NCBI GenBank assembly: GCA_013399305.1
Contig: VXAI01000448.1
Location: 279,486 to 343,485, forward strand
Direction: 5' to 3'
Source: Rostratula benghalensis
Lineage: Eukaryota > Chordata > Aves > Charadriiformes > Rostratulidae
Length of the DNA stretch: 64,000 nucleotides
The notes beneath the pieces are model-generated. The model did no database searches. It was not told the DNA's origin and saw nothing but the letters and a program-made list of their open reading frames with translations. Every line of letters begins with the position of its first letter. Positions within the stretch are counted from its first letter, which is position 1. The position numbers and the translations under genes are program-made. Positions 37,063-49,513 of this stretch are shown here, piece after piece.

Positions 37063-39529
37063 CTGTGAAGAAAGAGATAAAACCAGAGTAAATCCAATAT
37101 TACACATGAATGAGTGGACACAATGCATGCAATATTACTTTCATCCTATCAACTTGGTAAGCAGGGAATTCACAGCAAAGGACTTACCATTCCCATGGCA
37201 GATTAAAATACACAACACCCGTTGCTGAGCTCCCTCTGAAAACCTAACAGCTCTGTTCAAAATGGCCCACAAAAAGGAGAGCAAAAGGTCACAAATGTTG
37301 TGTGTATAGGGAAGTAACTTTGAAGAATATTAGATACTGTTTTGTTTGGCACAGTACTTCCCACCCTGTATTTAAGTTCTGGAAATACCTTCTGTTCTAC
37401 AGTAGGGAAATGGGACTTCCAGCCTGACGGTGTATTGTATGGACACCATAGCATGTACTATAAAATCATCTTATAATCACAAATATATTTTCAACTTCAG
37501 AAGAAAACTATAGCAGGCATCTTACCAGTCCTGCTAATTTCTGTTTTAATAGACAATTCCATTTAATTCCAAATTTTTCTTGACCTTGCAGTCTATTTCA
37601 ATATTCTATGCTTATACTTCATTTTGCAACAGGTCAGTCCCAACAGTTTAAGCAAATGTTCCTGTTTAAAATGTTTGATTTTAAAGAAACACTTCACTTC
37701 TGCTAGAATTCCAAATTACTGACTTGAACTTATACCTTCTCGTGACAAAAGAGTAGATTAAGAACAGTCTGGTGTTCTCTAGCCACCCTCCTTTTCGTCC
37801 CAACATGCCACCACAAGGTCCACATCTGCAAAGCTCCTAAGAAGTCAGGAAGCCGGTAGGTTCTCTGGGTTCTACAACCAGGATCTTCATTTGTGCATCT
37901 TTATCTTCTTCAGTTTAGAAAACACAGCCACTCTCATACCAGCTTGTCATACTTTCATTGCTGTCTTTGGTTACTCAACAGCATGAGTGTCAAGAGATTA
38001 ATCCTTACCAGAGTCACCTTCCAGCTGGACTTGCTGGATCCAAGGTGACACCCAGGGAGCAGTGTTAAATAACCAGAATGGTCCTCCACTGGCTTATCTA
38101 ATTCAGTTTAATGCATCTGTATCCTCTCTGCTTTCACCACATACATCACAATTTCTATATTTTCACAACAGCAGAAGCAGTATCTGAAAGTCTTTCATTT
38201 TGAGGGTCACTGCAGAAGCTCTCCAACTGTTCCTACACTTCTGTATCAATCCTTCGGTGTACAGTGTCTCACCAGATTTTTCCTTTCTAGATGGCTACTG
38301 AAGAAAGCCCCAGGAAAGCCAACCTAACTGGAAGCTAAGACATAGGGACAGCCTGGGGAAAGAGAGATTGAAGGCTGTGGTTCCATAGATATACTGGATT
38401 ACTAATATAAGTGTCCTGATTTGAGGTAAAGCTGAACCAATTTGCTGTTCAGTAATTTTACTTTTTTAGTTGGGTCTCTTTTAGCTCACTGAACTCTGAA
38501 TTAACAGCGGTTTGTTCGGAAATGCTTCCTCCTGGGGTGCTTAAGCCCGGTTCCCCCAAGGGTGGGTGCCAAGGGGGCCCTGCCTCCTCTTCCTGCTGGA
38601 AAAACCCAGGGCAAGGGAAGGCCGGGATTGGCCCCCTTGGGGGGGGGGAAGCGGAAAAGCCTGGAGGGGTCACCCCTGTGGGGAGGAGGGGACAGGACAG
38701 GGGACCCCAAACTGACCCCCAGGGGATTCCATCCCATCTGCCCCATGCTCAGGAGAAAAGCTGAGGGATCAAAGGGTCAACTCTCTTTTCTTCGATGGCC
38801 GAGGAGGACCCTGTCTGTTCGTCTGCCTTTGATCCTGATCCCAGCATTCCTGACTCCAGAGCTGGAATCCAGCTCCTGTCGGTCACCCAGTCCAGGCTGG
38901 GACTTTTCCCAGTGCCTGCTGGTGACGTGATCCTCATCCTGGGAGCTTGGTACAGTTTTGTATATGTTGTATCTATCTCATTGTCTTCTTCCTTTTGTTT
39001 TGATTTTAGTAGTAATACTTCATTCAAGTAGTTTAGTTCCTTCTAAACTCAATCTCCTTATCCTCTTCCTCTCCCTTCTTTTTGTGGGGAGGAAGGGCCA
39101 TGTATCAGTCTGATTTTGGCAATTTTGCCTGAAACCATGGCAATATGAAACAGACTGTTTGCACCTGGAGGGCTGAGCAAATGAACACAGCATCATCAGC
39201 ACATTCTCTGGACCTAACAGCTCTGAGTGTTGTGAACAGACTCCTGCAGCTGGCCAAGGCCATGTCACACTGTCCTCCTGCCCACAGACACTAGCACGCG
39301 CTATAAAGAGGTCCCTAGATCAAAGAAGAATAGTAGTAGAGGTAGTAGTACTAATAATAACAGAGCTTAAATAAAGGTATCAAATACACACAGAGAAGTA
39401 TCAAAAAGCAGCATAAGCTCAGCCACACAACTATGAATACGTAGTAAGAACTATCCAGGATCCACCATCATTTCCTTATGTACCAGACCAATGTTTTCAG
39501 AGTCATTCCCTTTTTATACAGGTACATAC
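37063..39529 (-). other. BBS9: BBS9 intron D-E
   Basis: 2,467-bp intron. A probable solo LTR occupies 38412-39142, ending 387 bp from exon D. A short imperfect AGT-rich stretch (agtagtagaggtagtagta) lies near 39330-39350. 37063-38411 shows nothing recognisable. Confidence 0.9.
38412..39142 (+). mobile_element. Solo LTR, ERVL-like, with candidate target-site duplication
   Basis: The 731-bp block starts TGTCCTGATTTGAGG and ends GAAACCATGGCA, so it has the TG...CA ends of an LTR. It has a GC-rich U3-like half (38515-38940, including a G9 run), a TTTTGTATATGTTGTATC segment and a T-rich terminal third. The flanking five bases are ATAAG before and ATATG after, a target-site duplication with one mismatch. 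No gag, pol or env sequence accompanies it. It is antisense to BBS9. The open frames within it (for example 38562-38930) reflect its GC content and have no recognised product. Confidence 0.68.
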
Positions 39530-39606
39530 AGATTCTGTGTCCAGATGAGGTGAAACCTCTGCTGTGACAATTAGATCTCTGTGTTTTTCAGATCTGGGCA
39601 AAATAT
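39530..39606 (-). CDS. BBS9: BBS9 exon D, propeller-to-GAE junction
   Basis: Short 77-nt exon, phase 1 to phase 0. It encodes (D)ILPRSEKHRDLIVTAEVSP then HLDTES. It aligns with the human segment WPMTEREDDLNVSVVVSP followed by FDSVSQ, keeping the L-x-V-x-x-x-VSP pattern that begins the GAE beta-sandwich. It is the most diverged exon in the set, but both splice sites (CTTTCAG|ATATTT and GAATCT|GTATGT), the phase and its position between exons C and E support it. It is too short to stand out as a reading frame. Confidence 0.93.
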
Positions 39607-42600
39607 CTGAAAGATAAAGAGAAAGTAAATCAGCTCTCCTTTAAGAAACAAGCAACCACATTTCTAAATATAATACGACTTCAACAGCATCAAGTTCCAC
39701 ACTTACACCATCATACTCACTAGTGTGAAGGAGAAAGTAACAACACACATGATTTTTGAGCAAAGAATTCCCATTTTATAAGAATTCTACAGATAATCTA
39801 AACCTGAATCACATTCTGGATGTCTGATTAATGTATGAAAGTATTTAGCTGCATTCTACAAGAAGATTTTATACCAATTATCACAGAATATCTGGATCTT
39901 CAGAAACTTGCATCTTCAGGTGCATATAATAATACAGCTATAATAAACGACTACCTCCAAAATCTCATGGCACTTTCATCTAAAGGATTTGATAATGAGT
40001 ATGTTAGATACAGAAAGAGTCTATTCTTAGTAGTGTAAAATTAAAATAGAGTATAGAAATTTCTCTGCATCAGAAGGTATATGAAAGGTTTATCTAGAGA
40101 ACCTTAGATGGGGGTGGGTTACAAAGCTGTCAACACACAAGGCAAAGAACTCTACAAACTCATGTATATCCATGATATAAAACCTTAGGCAGATTCACAT
40201 ATATTTGTATATTTAAAAAAAAAAATGTTGTTAAGAATTAAAAACACTTAGACACCATGAGGAATTAAAATTACATAATCTCCTCCCAAGAGTCCAGAAA
40301 TCCAACTCTAGGCTATTTCCATTTTTCTGAATAGCATTTTTATTTCTTTGCTGTATGGGAAAAATAAAAACTCCAACTGGACATGTATAGCTCCTAAAGT
40401 AACAAACAGTAACGACTTAAAAAAAAAAAAATAAAGTGAAGGGGAAATGAACTACCATAGTAATTGAATAATTGAGAAGATGAGAGCATTCAAAAGCCAC
40501 AAGAATTTTATTACAGGTAGGGCTCTGACCATGGCCCAGAAGTCGCAGGCAGCACATCACCTCTTTCTAAGAAAGGGACAAGGGAAAATCTATCAACAGT
40601 AACAGAAACTCTGTTCTCATTTTCTTGTGCTCAGAGAAAAATGCCTCCCTTTAGCCCATGGTGAAAAAGCAAAAGCCAACCCACTCTCCCAACCGACTGA
40701 CCAAAGCAGCCTAGGACTGTTCCACACTGCCACAGTCGCACACTCCCAGTTCTACCAGTTACACATAGCTCTGCACAATCCATTCCACCAGTACAGATAA
40801 GAAAATATCAGCCTTTTCTTTCCTTTCTTAATAATTTCTCTTTAGGTTGCTTCTTCAAGCAAACTATGATGCAAGTTCTGTCAGTCATTTTTATACTAAA
40901 ATAAGACAATAGGTCACAACCAAAAGTACCACGGAATCACGGGATTGTCATTCTCCTCCTCTACAACTGGAATATTCTGTCCAGTGCTGGGCTCCCCAGT
41001 TCCAGAGAGACTGGGAACTACTGGAGAGAGTCCAGCGTAGGGCAACCAAGATGCTGGAGGGATTGGAGCATCTCCCTGGTGAGGAAAGGCTGAGAGAGCT
41101 GGGACTCTTGAGCCTGGAGAAGAGAAGGCTGAGGGGAGACCTTCTTCATGCTCCCAAGGATCTGCAGGGTGGGTGGAAGGAGGATGGAGCTGGACTCTTT
41201 TCAGCGGTTCCCAGGGACAGGACGGGGGGCAATGGGCACAAGCTGGGACAGGGGAAGTTCCATCTAAAGATGAGGAGGAACTTGTTTGTGGTGAGGGTGT
41301 CAGAGCCCTGGCAGAGGCTGCCCAGGGAGGGTGTGGAGTCCCCTTCTCTGGAGCCCTTCAAGCCCCTCCTGGCTGCAGCCCTGAGTGCTGTGCTCTGGGC
41401 AACCCTGCTTTAGCAGGGGAGTGGGACTGGGGGAGCTCAGAACACCTATGTTTAATCACTTATGTCGTCCAGACTGATGTGAGCAACACTACATTTAAGT
41501 TAGTATGGCACTTAAGATCTTTTAAAATATTTCATGAGTTTATAATGTATATCCTTGTTCTTCAAAATGTATAAATAGCTTAAGTTCAACAGTTCAATGG
41601 TCAGCACTGGACAGAAATACAAGACATTTATGGAAATAACTACTTTAAATGTGGTGGGTTTATGGGATAACCTAATTGTAAATACCTTCCATGTTTGGAA
41701 GTCAAAATGAGAAAAAAATTATTTCCAGATAAGGGTATATATTTTCAAAACAACACAGTTTCTTACTGCACAAGTGGTGAATCCAAAAGACAGATAATCA
41801 GTGGCTCACGTTAAAGGTGATGCTTAGGAGTAACTTATTGGTGACCAGTGTTCAAGAGTGCTTTGTATTCAACCAGGCACAATGAGCAGCTATTTTAAGA
41901 CTTAGCTAAAATTCTAAGAAAAAAGCCAGGATGAAACAAAGCCAGAACATCCAAAACCAAAAGGGCATTCTTCCTAAGTAAAAGTTTTGTTGTAAAAACA
42001 TTTCTTTGTCTGGTAAAAGCCAATTGTAATATCATTAGACTATCTTTCCACAGCGTTCATAAAAACCCATCCGAGAACACCGCTGTAACACCTTAGATAG
42101 GATTAGAAAGACTGAGGAAGAAAAAAAAAAAATTAAGAGGAAGAGAGAATGGGGAAAAGATCAACAATATTCACAGTAACCTTGATAATCACGCCATGAC
42201 AGATATTAGAAGAGTTACAAGGGACAGCCATGGATTTATTTCATCTTGCCTTTCTTTCCTTTGCTTACAACAGCCAGGCAAAGCTGTCAAACACTCACAA
42301 AGAATGGCCATGGTAAATATCAGTGGAATTTACCTACATCTTCGTGCTTAAATAACCTATTACTGGGTTTATATCATTAAAAAACTGAGATTAGTCTATC
42401 ACAATCACGGACAAAGTTACATGCAATTATAAAAAAGGAACCTTTGAGTTGTAGGATCAAGCTCACACGATGGCAGACAAATTATTTGTTCTTGTCTAGG
42501 GATTTCAACTGTGAGCTTTTTTGCTGCCTTCTTCACACAAAGCCAAGACTATTTCTCTAATGCATTTTAATAGCGTGCTAACTATCACCAGGAGAAGATT

Positions 42601-43367
42601 TTATTTGGTTCTTTCTATTGGTCTAAGGTTTTTCCATAGTTTCCTGTAAAAATCACATGCTTCCAATTTCCTGAGCAAGTCAGCTACACTCTTTACAAAC
42701 TCAGTTATGAAAACACAAACTTTGAAGGATCTCTGTAGAAATGCTGTGCCCTCGCTTGAACAGAATCCATGCAAGTTATTAGCAACATATGTAAATTCAA
42801 GAGCTAATCCTCACCAGTCACTGGGGTATTTTGATATCTCAATAAGTTCTTGAAACATAATCACTTCAGAAAGAAGTCAAAGCAAAAAAAAGTTGCTGTT
42901 ATCAAAAGCCTTTCTTTGTCCATTGCATGGCATAGGAAGCCATTTGTAAGAATAAAACAGAATTTGGCAATACTTTCACTCTTTCTGAAGCCTAAGTGTA
43001 TCAGGCCGTTGCTGTGAAATTCCTTAAGTTCTCTTGCATTTGGGTAGTACATGCACTGAGTGGGCTTTTTTCTGAATCCTTGCACTAGTGAGAATTATCT
43101 GCAGCCTGACACAAATATCTGCAAAGTTCCAACAGGCATTATAAAAATGCAAACAAATATCTCAGTATCCAAGAGCCTTCCAGTCTAGGATTTTGTCTGT
43201 ACACTTTTTTATTAAAATCTAAACTCTATTAAATATTCCATTTCCTACAGAAATGTAACTACAGTTAAAGTGTGATAATAGAAGAATATATTTTGAAGTG
43301 AGTAATTATTTTAAAGGAAAGGCAGGTGGTTAAAATATGTACTACTAGAGAAAAGGGAGAAGCATAC
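39607..43367 (-). other. BBS9: BBS9 intron C-D
   Basis: 3,761-bp intron with one CR1 copy (40966-41438). The stretches 39607-40960 and 41440-43367 are AT-rich, with A runs near 40210, 40420 and 42120 and no gene recognised. Confidence 0.9.
40966..41438 (+). mobile_element. CR1 LINE fragment lacking its 3' end
   Basis: The copy reads through [20 protein letters not shown] and [10 protein letters not shown] to the PREGVESPSLEPFKPLLAAA block, then stops at about 41438, before the terminal GGTCCCTGCCAGCTC seen in the related copy at 33999. A 120-aa frame (41051-41413) is open but is only the C-terminal tail of ORF2. The antisense fragment at position 1 belongs to the same subfamily. It is antisense to BBS9. 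Confidence 0.94.
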
Positions 43368-43549
43368 CTTGTGTTTTTGCGGCCTCCTTGATGATTTTCT
43401 GGAGCTTTTTCATTTCAGCTTCAAATTCTTCATAGTTTATTTCCCTAGACTCCACCCTAGGAGCCTGGAAAAGTGAAGGATCAGTTCCAAGGTAGGAACA
43501 CTGAAGATGCCCATTGTCACTCAGAGTGACTATAACACCCTTCAAGTCT
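43368..43549 (-). CDS. BBS9: BBS9 exon C, end of beta-propeller and linker helix
   Basis: 182-nt exon, phase 2 to phase 1. It completes a Gln codon and then encodes DLKGVIVTLSDNGHLQCSYL and GTDPSLFQAP, both essentially identical to human BBS9, followed by a charged segment (EEFEAEMKKLQKIIKEAAKT) that should be helical and links the propeller to the GAE domain. The acceptor is TATGCAG|AGACTT; the donor is CACAAG|GTATGC. The helix is less conserved than the propeller part (human has a similar ELDVEMKELQKIIK). A CR1 copy lies 1.2 kb on the upstream side and another 1.9 kb on the downstream side. Confidence 0.98.
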
Positions 43550-44740
43550 CTGCATAAAAAATAATAACAGAAAAAAAAAAAAAAAGCTCATTGAGAAACT
43601 GGGAAGAATCCCAGCATTATCAGCACTGAATCTACGCTGCTTCTAGTGCTCCATCTACAAATATAATGGAGCTTCCTGGTTTTAATGAGATTCTTTTACC
43701 AAAAGAACACAACGATCTTGACTCTTCAATTCAGATGTGTTCATTGACATTATTCCCACTTGTTGGGATCACACCTAAGAACCAATCTGTGCTGGACAGA
43801 TGACTAAAGCATCACCCAAGCATCTCAGAATCTGGACAATCAAGACAGACAAAGGAAAGGATCAGAACAGGCTGAGTACACGGTACATGTGTAACCTCTT
43901 TTAGTCACAAACGGTTGCTTAGTTTTGGGAAGTATGGATATCCAGGTTGGCATGCAGGAAGAAGAATTAGCTAAATGGGACGCCAAGTAAGGGGAGAAGA
44001 AATTAGAAGAAGCCACAAAGAAATGGAAGATGTCAACAGTGAGGGCAGCAGCCGGACTTAGATGGCACCAGTAGCCCCCCTCACCCATTCCTCGGCTGTC
44101 ACTGCAGCTCCCACGCTGGCTACAAACCCTGTCTGGCTCTTCCCTGCAGCATCTTGCTGAACAGAAGCCACATGGATCCAGAAGGTGCCCCTGACACTGC
44201 TCTGGATCAATACCAAGGAGCACTTGACCAGCTGCACTCAAGACTCTTTTCTCCCAGGGGAACTGCACTTCACTGAACTTCCTCCTACAAAAGTCTCACT
44301 CCTGCTTATCTGATCACGTAGCGTGTAAATGCAAGAATTAAGAAAGTATTTAACCAATTATGAGACAACAGGGAGTACTGCCAACAGCTGCCACCTAAAG
44401 AGAGATCACATTTAATTCTCAGACATAAAACTTTGTTCTGAGAAGAAAGCCAAGTGCACTATCCCACTAATGGAACCCATGTGGAACATTTCATTTATAT
44501 AAGTGTTCAAGCTACAATTCATAGAGAATTAGCAAAAACACTTTCATTTTACACGCAGCAAAGCCTTTCAAGCGCTTCCTCCAGTACAATCTTCATTAAA
44601 AACCAAGCAGTTATGTAAAAAAAAAAAAAGTAGAATTCTCTCTGGTTTCTTATGCCGTCTTGTAGCATGGCTCAGGTACACACAGATAGGAAACCTCATT
44701 CTTAAATTTTCCAGGGTAACAATCTTTAGGAAGGCAAACA

Positions 44741-45121
44741 GATCACAGAATCATTCAGGTCAGAAGAGACCCTTGGGGTCATGGAGTCCAACCATCAGCC
44801 CCACTCTACAAAGGTCTCCCCTACACCACATCCCCCAACACCACATCTCAACCACTCTCAAACACACTCAGGGATGGGGACTCAACCCCCTCCCTGGGCA
44901 GCCTCTCCCAGCCTCTCACCACTCTTGCTGGGAAGAATTCTTTCCTCATCTCCAGCCTAAACCTACCCTGGGGCAGCTGGAAGCCATTCCCTCTCCTTCT
45001 ATAGCTGATTCCCTGGGAGAAGAGACCAGCACCAACCTCTCTCCAATGGCCTTGCAAGGAGTTGCAGAGAGGGATGAGGGCTCCCCTCAGCCTCCTCTTC
45101 CTCCAACTCAACACTCCCAGC
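44741..45121 (-). mobile_element. CR1 LINE 3' portion, subfamily shared with 29160-29528
   Basis: On the plus strand it begins GATCACAGAATCATTCAGG and contains AAAGGTCTCCCCTACACCAC and the phrase CTCAACCACTCTCAAACACA. It is almost the same over its length as the copy at 29160-29528, in the same orientation. It is 5'-truncated near 45121 and oriented like BBS9. Confidence 0.95.
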
Positions 45122-45596
45122 AAATGTCACAGGTAAGTTTTGATAACTGATTGCATAGTCCAAAATACCTTTTTACTGAAGGCTGAAGTTTTCAATCCCA
45201 GGGTTGGTTTCACAACTACAATCAAATATTCTGGAAAAACTATGCTGTTACTGAGATGACCTGAACTCTGTACAGTTATAACTGCATACGGAAAGGAAGA
45301 CCCCACTGGGCACTAAACATATAAGTAGTTTGTGAAGATAAGTTTAAGCTTTCTCTTTCTACAGAAAGTAATTTTTACTCAGTGAATGAAAAAAAAAATC
45401 TCCTGGCTGAACTACAAATGTAGGGGAACTGTTTGGGGTGGTGTTTTTTTTTCAACAGCAGGTATCCCCAGACAGTCCTTTGCTGCAGGTGGAACAGGCA
45501 AATCTGAAGTGCCTTCTGGAAGGGAACACACATAATGGGGCTCAAAGCACACTGTTCCCTTTTATATAAGCTCAGGTCAGACAGTCTTCTCTTCTA

Positions 45597-45988
45597 GGGC
45601 CACAAAATAATCAGAGGGCTGGAGCACCTCCACTGTGAGGACAGACTGAGAGATTTAGGGGTGTTCATCCTAGAGAAGAGAGGGCTCTGAGGAGACCTTA
45701 GAGCAGCTTCCAGTACCTGAAGGGGGCTACAGGAGAGATGGGGAGGGACCCTTGATCAGGGAGTGGAACCACAGTATGCGGGGTAATGGTTTTAAAATGA
45801 AAAAAACTTCTCTGGGTTGCCCTGTGGCTGCCCCATCCCTGGAGGGGTTCAAGGCCAGACTGGATGGGGATTGGAGGTACCTGGTGTGGTGGGAGGTGTC
45901 CCTGCCCAGGGCAGGGGGGGTGGAACTGGATCATCTTGAAGGTCCCTCCCAACTCTTCAACTGTTCTGTGATGCTATGATTCTATGAA
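45597..45988 (+). mobile_element. CR1 LINE 3' portion, intact 3' tail
   Basis: The copy matches the 3' third of the elements at 1472 and 13948 (GAGGGCTGGAGCACCTCC, TTCCAGTACCTGAAGGGGGC, GGAGGTGTCCCTGCCCAGGG). It ends with the octamer-type tail GTGATGCTATGATTCTATGA. A deletion of roughly 50 bp lies near 45805-45825, compared with the copy at 13948. It is antisense to BBS9. Confidence 0.95.
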
Positions 45989-46940
45989 TACTGTTCCTGT
46001 CACCACAGAAAAGCTTCCAGTCCCCACCCCGATTTTTAAGGTAGAGTAACATTACAAGAACTGAGCAAACTGTGACAGGAAGCTGTCTCCAGAAGCACCA
46101 TAAGGCTGGAGATGCCAAGTCTCCCTGACAAATACTTTAAGATAAGAAAGTAGAAGATTCAATACTGATTTTCAGCTTACTCAGTGCTCGTGTGTGCAGC
46201 CATCCTGCCAGCGTGATGGCCTGTTCCTGCCCTGGAAGTTTGGGGTTTGCATCTGTTATTTCTGACAGATTTTAAACTCTCAGCCCAAAGTGAGAGGACA
46301 GGGAGCTAAGCCCGAGTCCTGGTTTCTCTGGCTGCTTGACTATTGATTGCCAACCACAGTTGGTTTCCTTGCTCGGGCTGGGCTTGCTGTTGGAATTACA
46401 GGCAGAACTGCTCATCCTCATTTTCTTATGTCCAAAAAGCTCTGTACAACACACCTGTGCTGTATCTACAGAATTCTGGATGGCACATTGGACTGACCCT
46501 GGGAGCTGTACACAAACAGCACAAGGAGACAGACCACTGTGAATACTTCAACCACAACACAGTCTCGGGTATGGTAAGCAAACAACTCCCAGCGTACAGG
46601 ACTTTGCCAGTGGGTGCAAAGAACTTTGTCACATGGGCAATGGGCAAAGTCTTTAAAAAGGGGACATTGTTGAAGCAGATGCTACCAAGTACACTGACTC
46701 ACGCTCTTCTGAGTTACAGTAAATACTGATGTTGCTAAAAATAAAAAAAAAAATTAAAGAAGGGGACAAAAGAAACTGCTTCCTGAGCTTTTTTCCACAC
46801 CTGGAGAAAGAAAACAGCCACTAGAAAACAAGACAATTTCCAAAATCCTCCAGCAATAGCTTTGGACCATCTTAGCATTTCCTTCCTGAGGCTACGAAGC
46901 TGTTAAGCTGAGAAGCAAAGATGCAGGAGACAACCATCCC

Positions 46941-47065
46941 GGGAGGGATTTAAGAGAGATGCAGACGTGGCACTTGGGGACATGGTTTAGTGGTGGACTT
47001 GGCAGTGCTAGGTTCACTATGGGACTCAATCTTCAAGTTCTTTCCCAACCTAAATGATTCTATGA
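46941..47065 (+). mobile_element. Old CR1 3' end
   Basis: A degraded CR1 tail: GACGTGGCACTTGGGGACAT, GGTTTAGTGGTGGACTTGGC, and a terminal CCCAACCTAAATGATTCTATGA ending in the typical ATTCTATGA octamer region. It is more diverged from the other copies here than they are from each other, so it is an older insertion. It is antisense to BBS9. Confidence 0.85.
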
Positions 47066-49444
47066 CGACATCTGACTGTAAATCGAAAGGGCATGAAGAA
47101 ATACAGCTCAACATGAAAGATCTGCAATTCCAAAAAAAGCCTTTTTCAGTAATCTTCCCTTGTTAAAGCTGTCCACGCATTTGTACATCAATAGAACCAA
47201 TAAGAAAAATATGGGTCACCAGTCAGAACAGAGGATTTCCCTGCTGGAGTGTTTGTCAGCCAGTCAACATGGCTTTAGTTTCTTACACTTTTACAGCAGC
47301 GGTTAGAGACAGCAGAGGGAGGGGGAGCATATTTAACAGTTTTATAGTCATTTCCCCACAGCTACTGCAGTCATACAATATCCCTGCAAATGCCATTACT
47401 TCATTTGGCACATTTTGCCCACAATCTGGAATTACAATTGCTTGTTAAATTTCTTTTACTGTAAACTGGGGTTTTTTGGTGGTTTGTTTGTTTTGGTTTT
47501 GTTGGGGTTTTTTTAAATATATATCACACAATAGCCAAAGTAACAGCAAATCTAAGGGGACACTGCAACAGTGAGGAACTCAAAGTATGAAACAAATTAT
47601 TCTGATATCTAAAATAACTTTACAGTACAAAACAACTCCTACACACATATGGTCATAATTTGAAAAACTATCTTTTATTGGATTCTGGATAATAATAATG
47701 GCATGTGCTTTTTGTAGATCTTCTCTTACTAAACAAATTGCTCACAACAATTCCTGAAGAAATTAAAATACTTTGCTTGTTTCCAGTTTGATTTGGAATT
47801 GACTTAGGAGTTGAATCTGTAATTGGGAGTTCTACTTGAGTGACACAAGCTAAGCCATGGACAACTCCTAGGGCAAGGTCTGATATTGACATCATTTACA
47901 GCTTTAATTATTTCTACTTCTAATAGCACATAAGAATTCTACCTCGATTTCACAAATAGTCTTAATTGCTATTACTCCTACCAACCATTTTTGAAAACAA
48001 GATGCTCCAGAATACTACTTTCAGTCCTTTACTGATAATGTATTATTTACAAACTATTAAATTAGGAACCTAATTCCTGATTCAGGCTGAGGCATTTTGA
48101 ATCCAATCCTCTCACATCACCCTCTGAAGTAATGCTATGCAAAAGCAGAACTACAGTAGTGCTTTTTAGTTGAGTGCTTTTGAAAACCCAAATTGTTCTA
48201 AGTTTCAGTACCATTTCAATGTCATTTTGGCTGTAACCCCGTGAAGTATCAGTTCAAGTGCTGACAAGGTATCAGGGTAGGAGTAATAAACTGTAAGAAT
48301 TTTCTAACATGAACTAACAGGAGTAAGAGTGGAAAGCCCATCTTACTCTTGTTAAACACGCACCCCAAAATCAGACCTGCAGCTGAAGATTTAAAGTCTA
48401 GGTGGTGAGATTCAGTGCCAGCTACCAGCAATGTGTAATGGGTGTTGGATATCTGTCAAACACCCTCAGGCTCCTAGGAAAATGCCTTTCTCATTAAAAA
48501 TAAATACATAAATACATAAATCTTTGTTCAACTTTACATCAAAAGCCATACTTGTACGTGGAAGACTTCCCCATTCAGCTCTTACACATGGAAACTCGTA
48601 AGCTGTTCGTTCTCAGAAACCAGAACTCTTTTAAGGCTGTTTATATTCTATATTTAACACACTTTGCACACGAGGCAGAGGGCATGCCAACATATAACAT
48701 AGATACAGTGCTCAATTATAATTGTTTAATAATATGTCATTCTGTTGAACACCGTTACGTGGTAAATAATTTGTGTTGTTGCTTCACAGAAAAGCTTTCT
48801 TCAACTTTCCCATTTGGGGGATAGTTTAGGGTTACTGATGTTAACAGAAGAGCAGACACAAAGGTAGTCTAAAAAAAAAAAAAGTTATGGAATGTATGGA
48901 AGAGGAAGAGAAAAATGAAATGTTTTCATCTTTTTCCACCGGTCATCAGTGGAAAAGCAGTCAACAAAAGAGAAGTTACAACTAGCACAGGTCAACACCG
49001 CTCCCCTCCTCTCAGCACTGAAACCCCCCGAGAACGAGAGCAGGACCATTTGGAATGCCTGAAGGATTCTCCTTCTACAAGGTCTCATCCAGTGTTTACA
49101 GGCTCTGCTTGGGAGTGAACACATTTTCACTGCACCTTTACAGGGCGACACCACCCAGCAAAAAAGCAAATTAGTGCCTGACCACGGGACAAATTTAGAC
49201 AAGTCTTTAACTGGTGTTTTCCCTTTGAAAGAGACTCTTTGCCAAAAAGGCCAAACACCATCCAGAAGTGGCTTCCACCAACAAAGAAATGGAGAAAAAG
49301 AAGAAAAGAAAAAAAAAGCCAACGGCTATGAATTGTTTTTTACTTTTACTGCCAAGTTAAATACAAACATTACTCCCTACAGCTTGGGTCAGGGGTCTTT
49401 TCTGCCGGACCACCGCTGCCACCTACAGGGCGGCACAGTCCCAC

Positions 49445-49470
49445 CACACACACACACACACACACACACA
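49445..49470. repeat. (CA)13 microsatellite
   Basis: Thirteen perfect CA dinucleotides, 43 bases from the start of the assembly gap. It is likely to be length-polymorphic. Confidence 0.95.
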
Positions 49471-49513
49471 AACCCCTACAATCTCGGCCACCAGAGCATG
49501 CCCTCAGGTGCCA

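Noticed and set aside
38562..38930. 122-codon frame in a GC-rich patch that looked like a CpG-type gene start
   Set aside because: It lies entirely inside the LTR-like block 38412-39142, which explains the composition.
43840..44268. 142-codon open frame on the minus strand in a GC-richer patch
   Set aside because: No recognisable domain; composition is low in charged residues and rich in Cys and Ser, as expected for chance. It lies in the BBS9 B-C intron on the same strand, but its phase and sequence do not fit BBS9.
48885..49322. 145-codon open frame on the minus strand
   Set aside because: It starts in a Phe run made by the A-rich plus strand, shows no recognisable domain and has no splice or promoter context.
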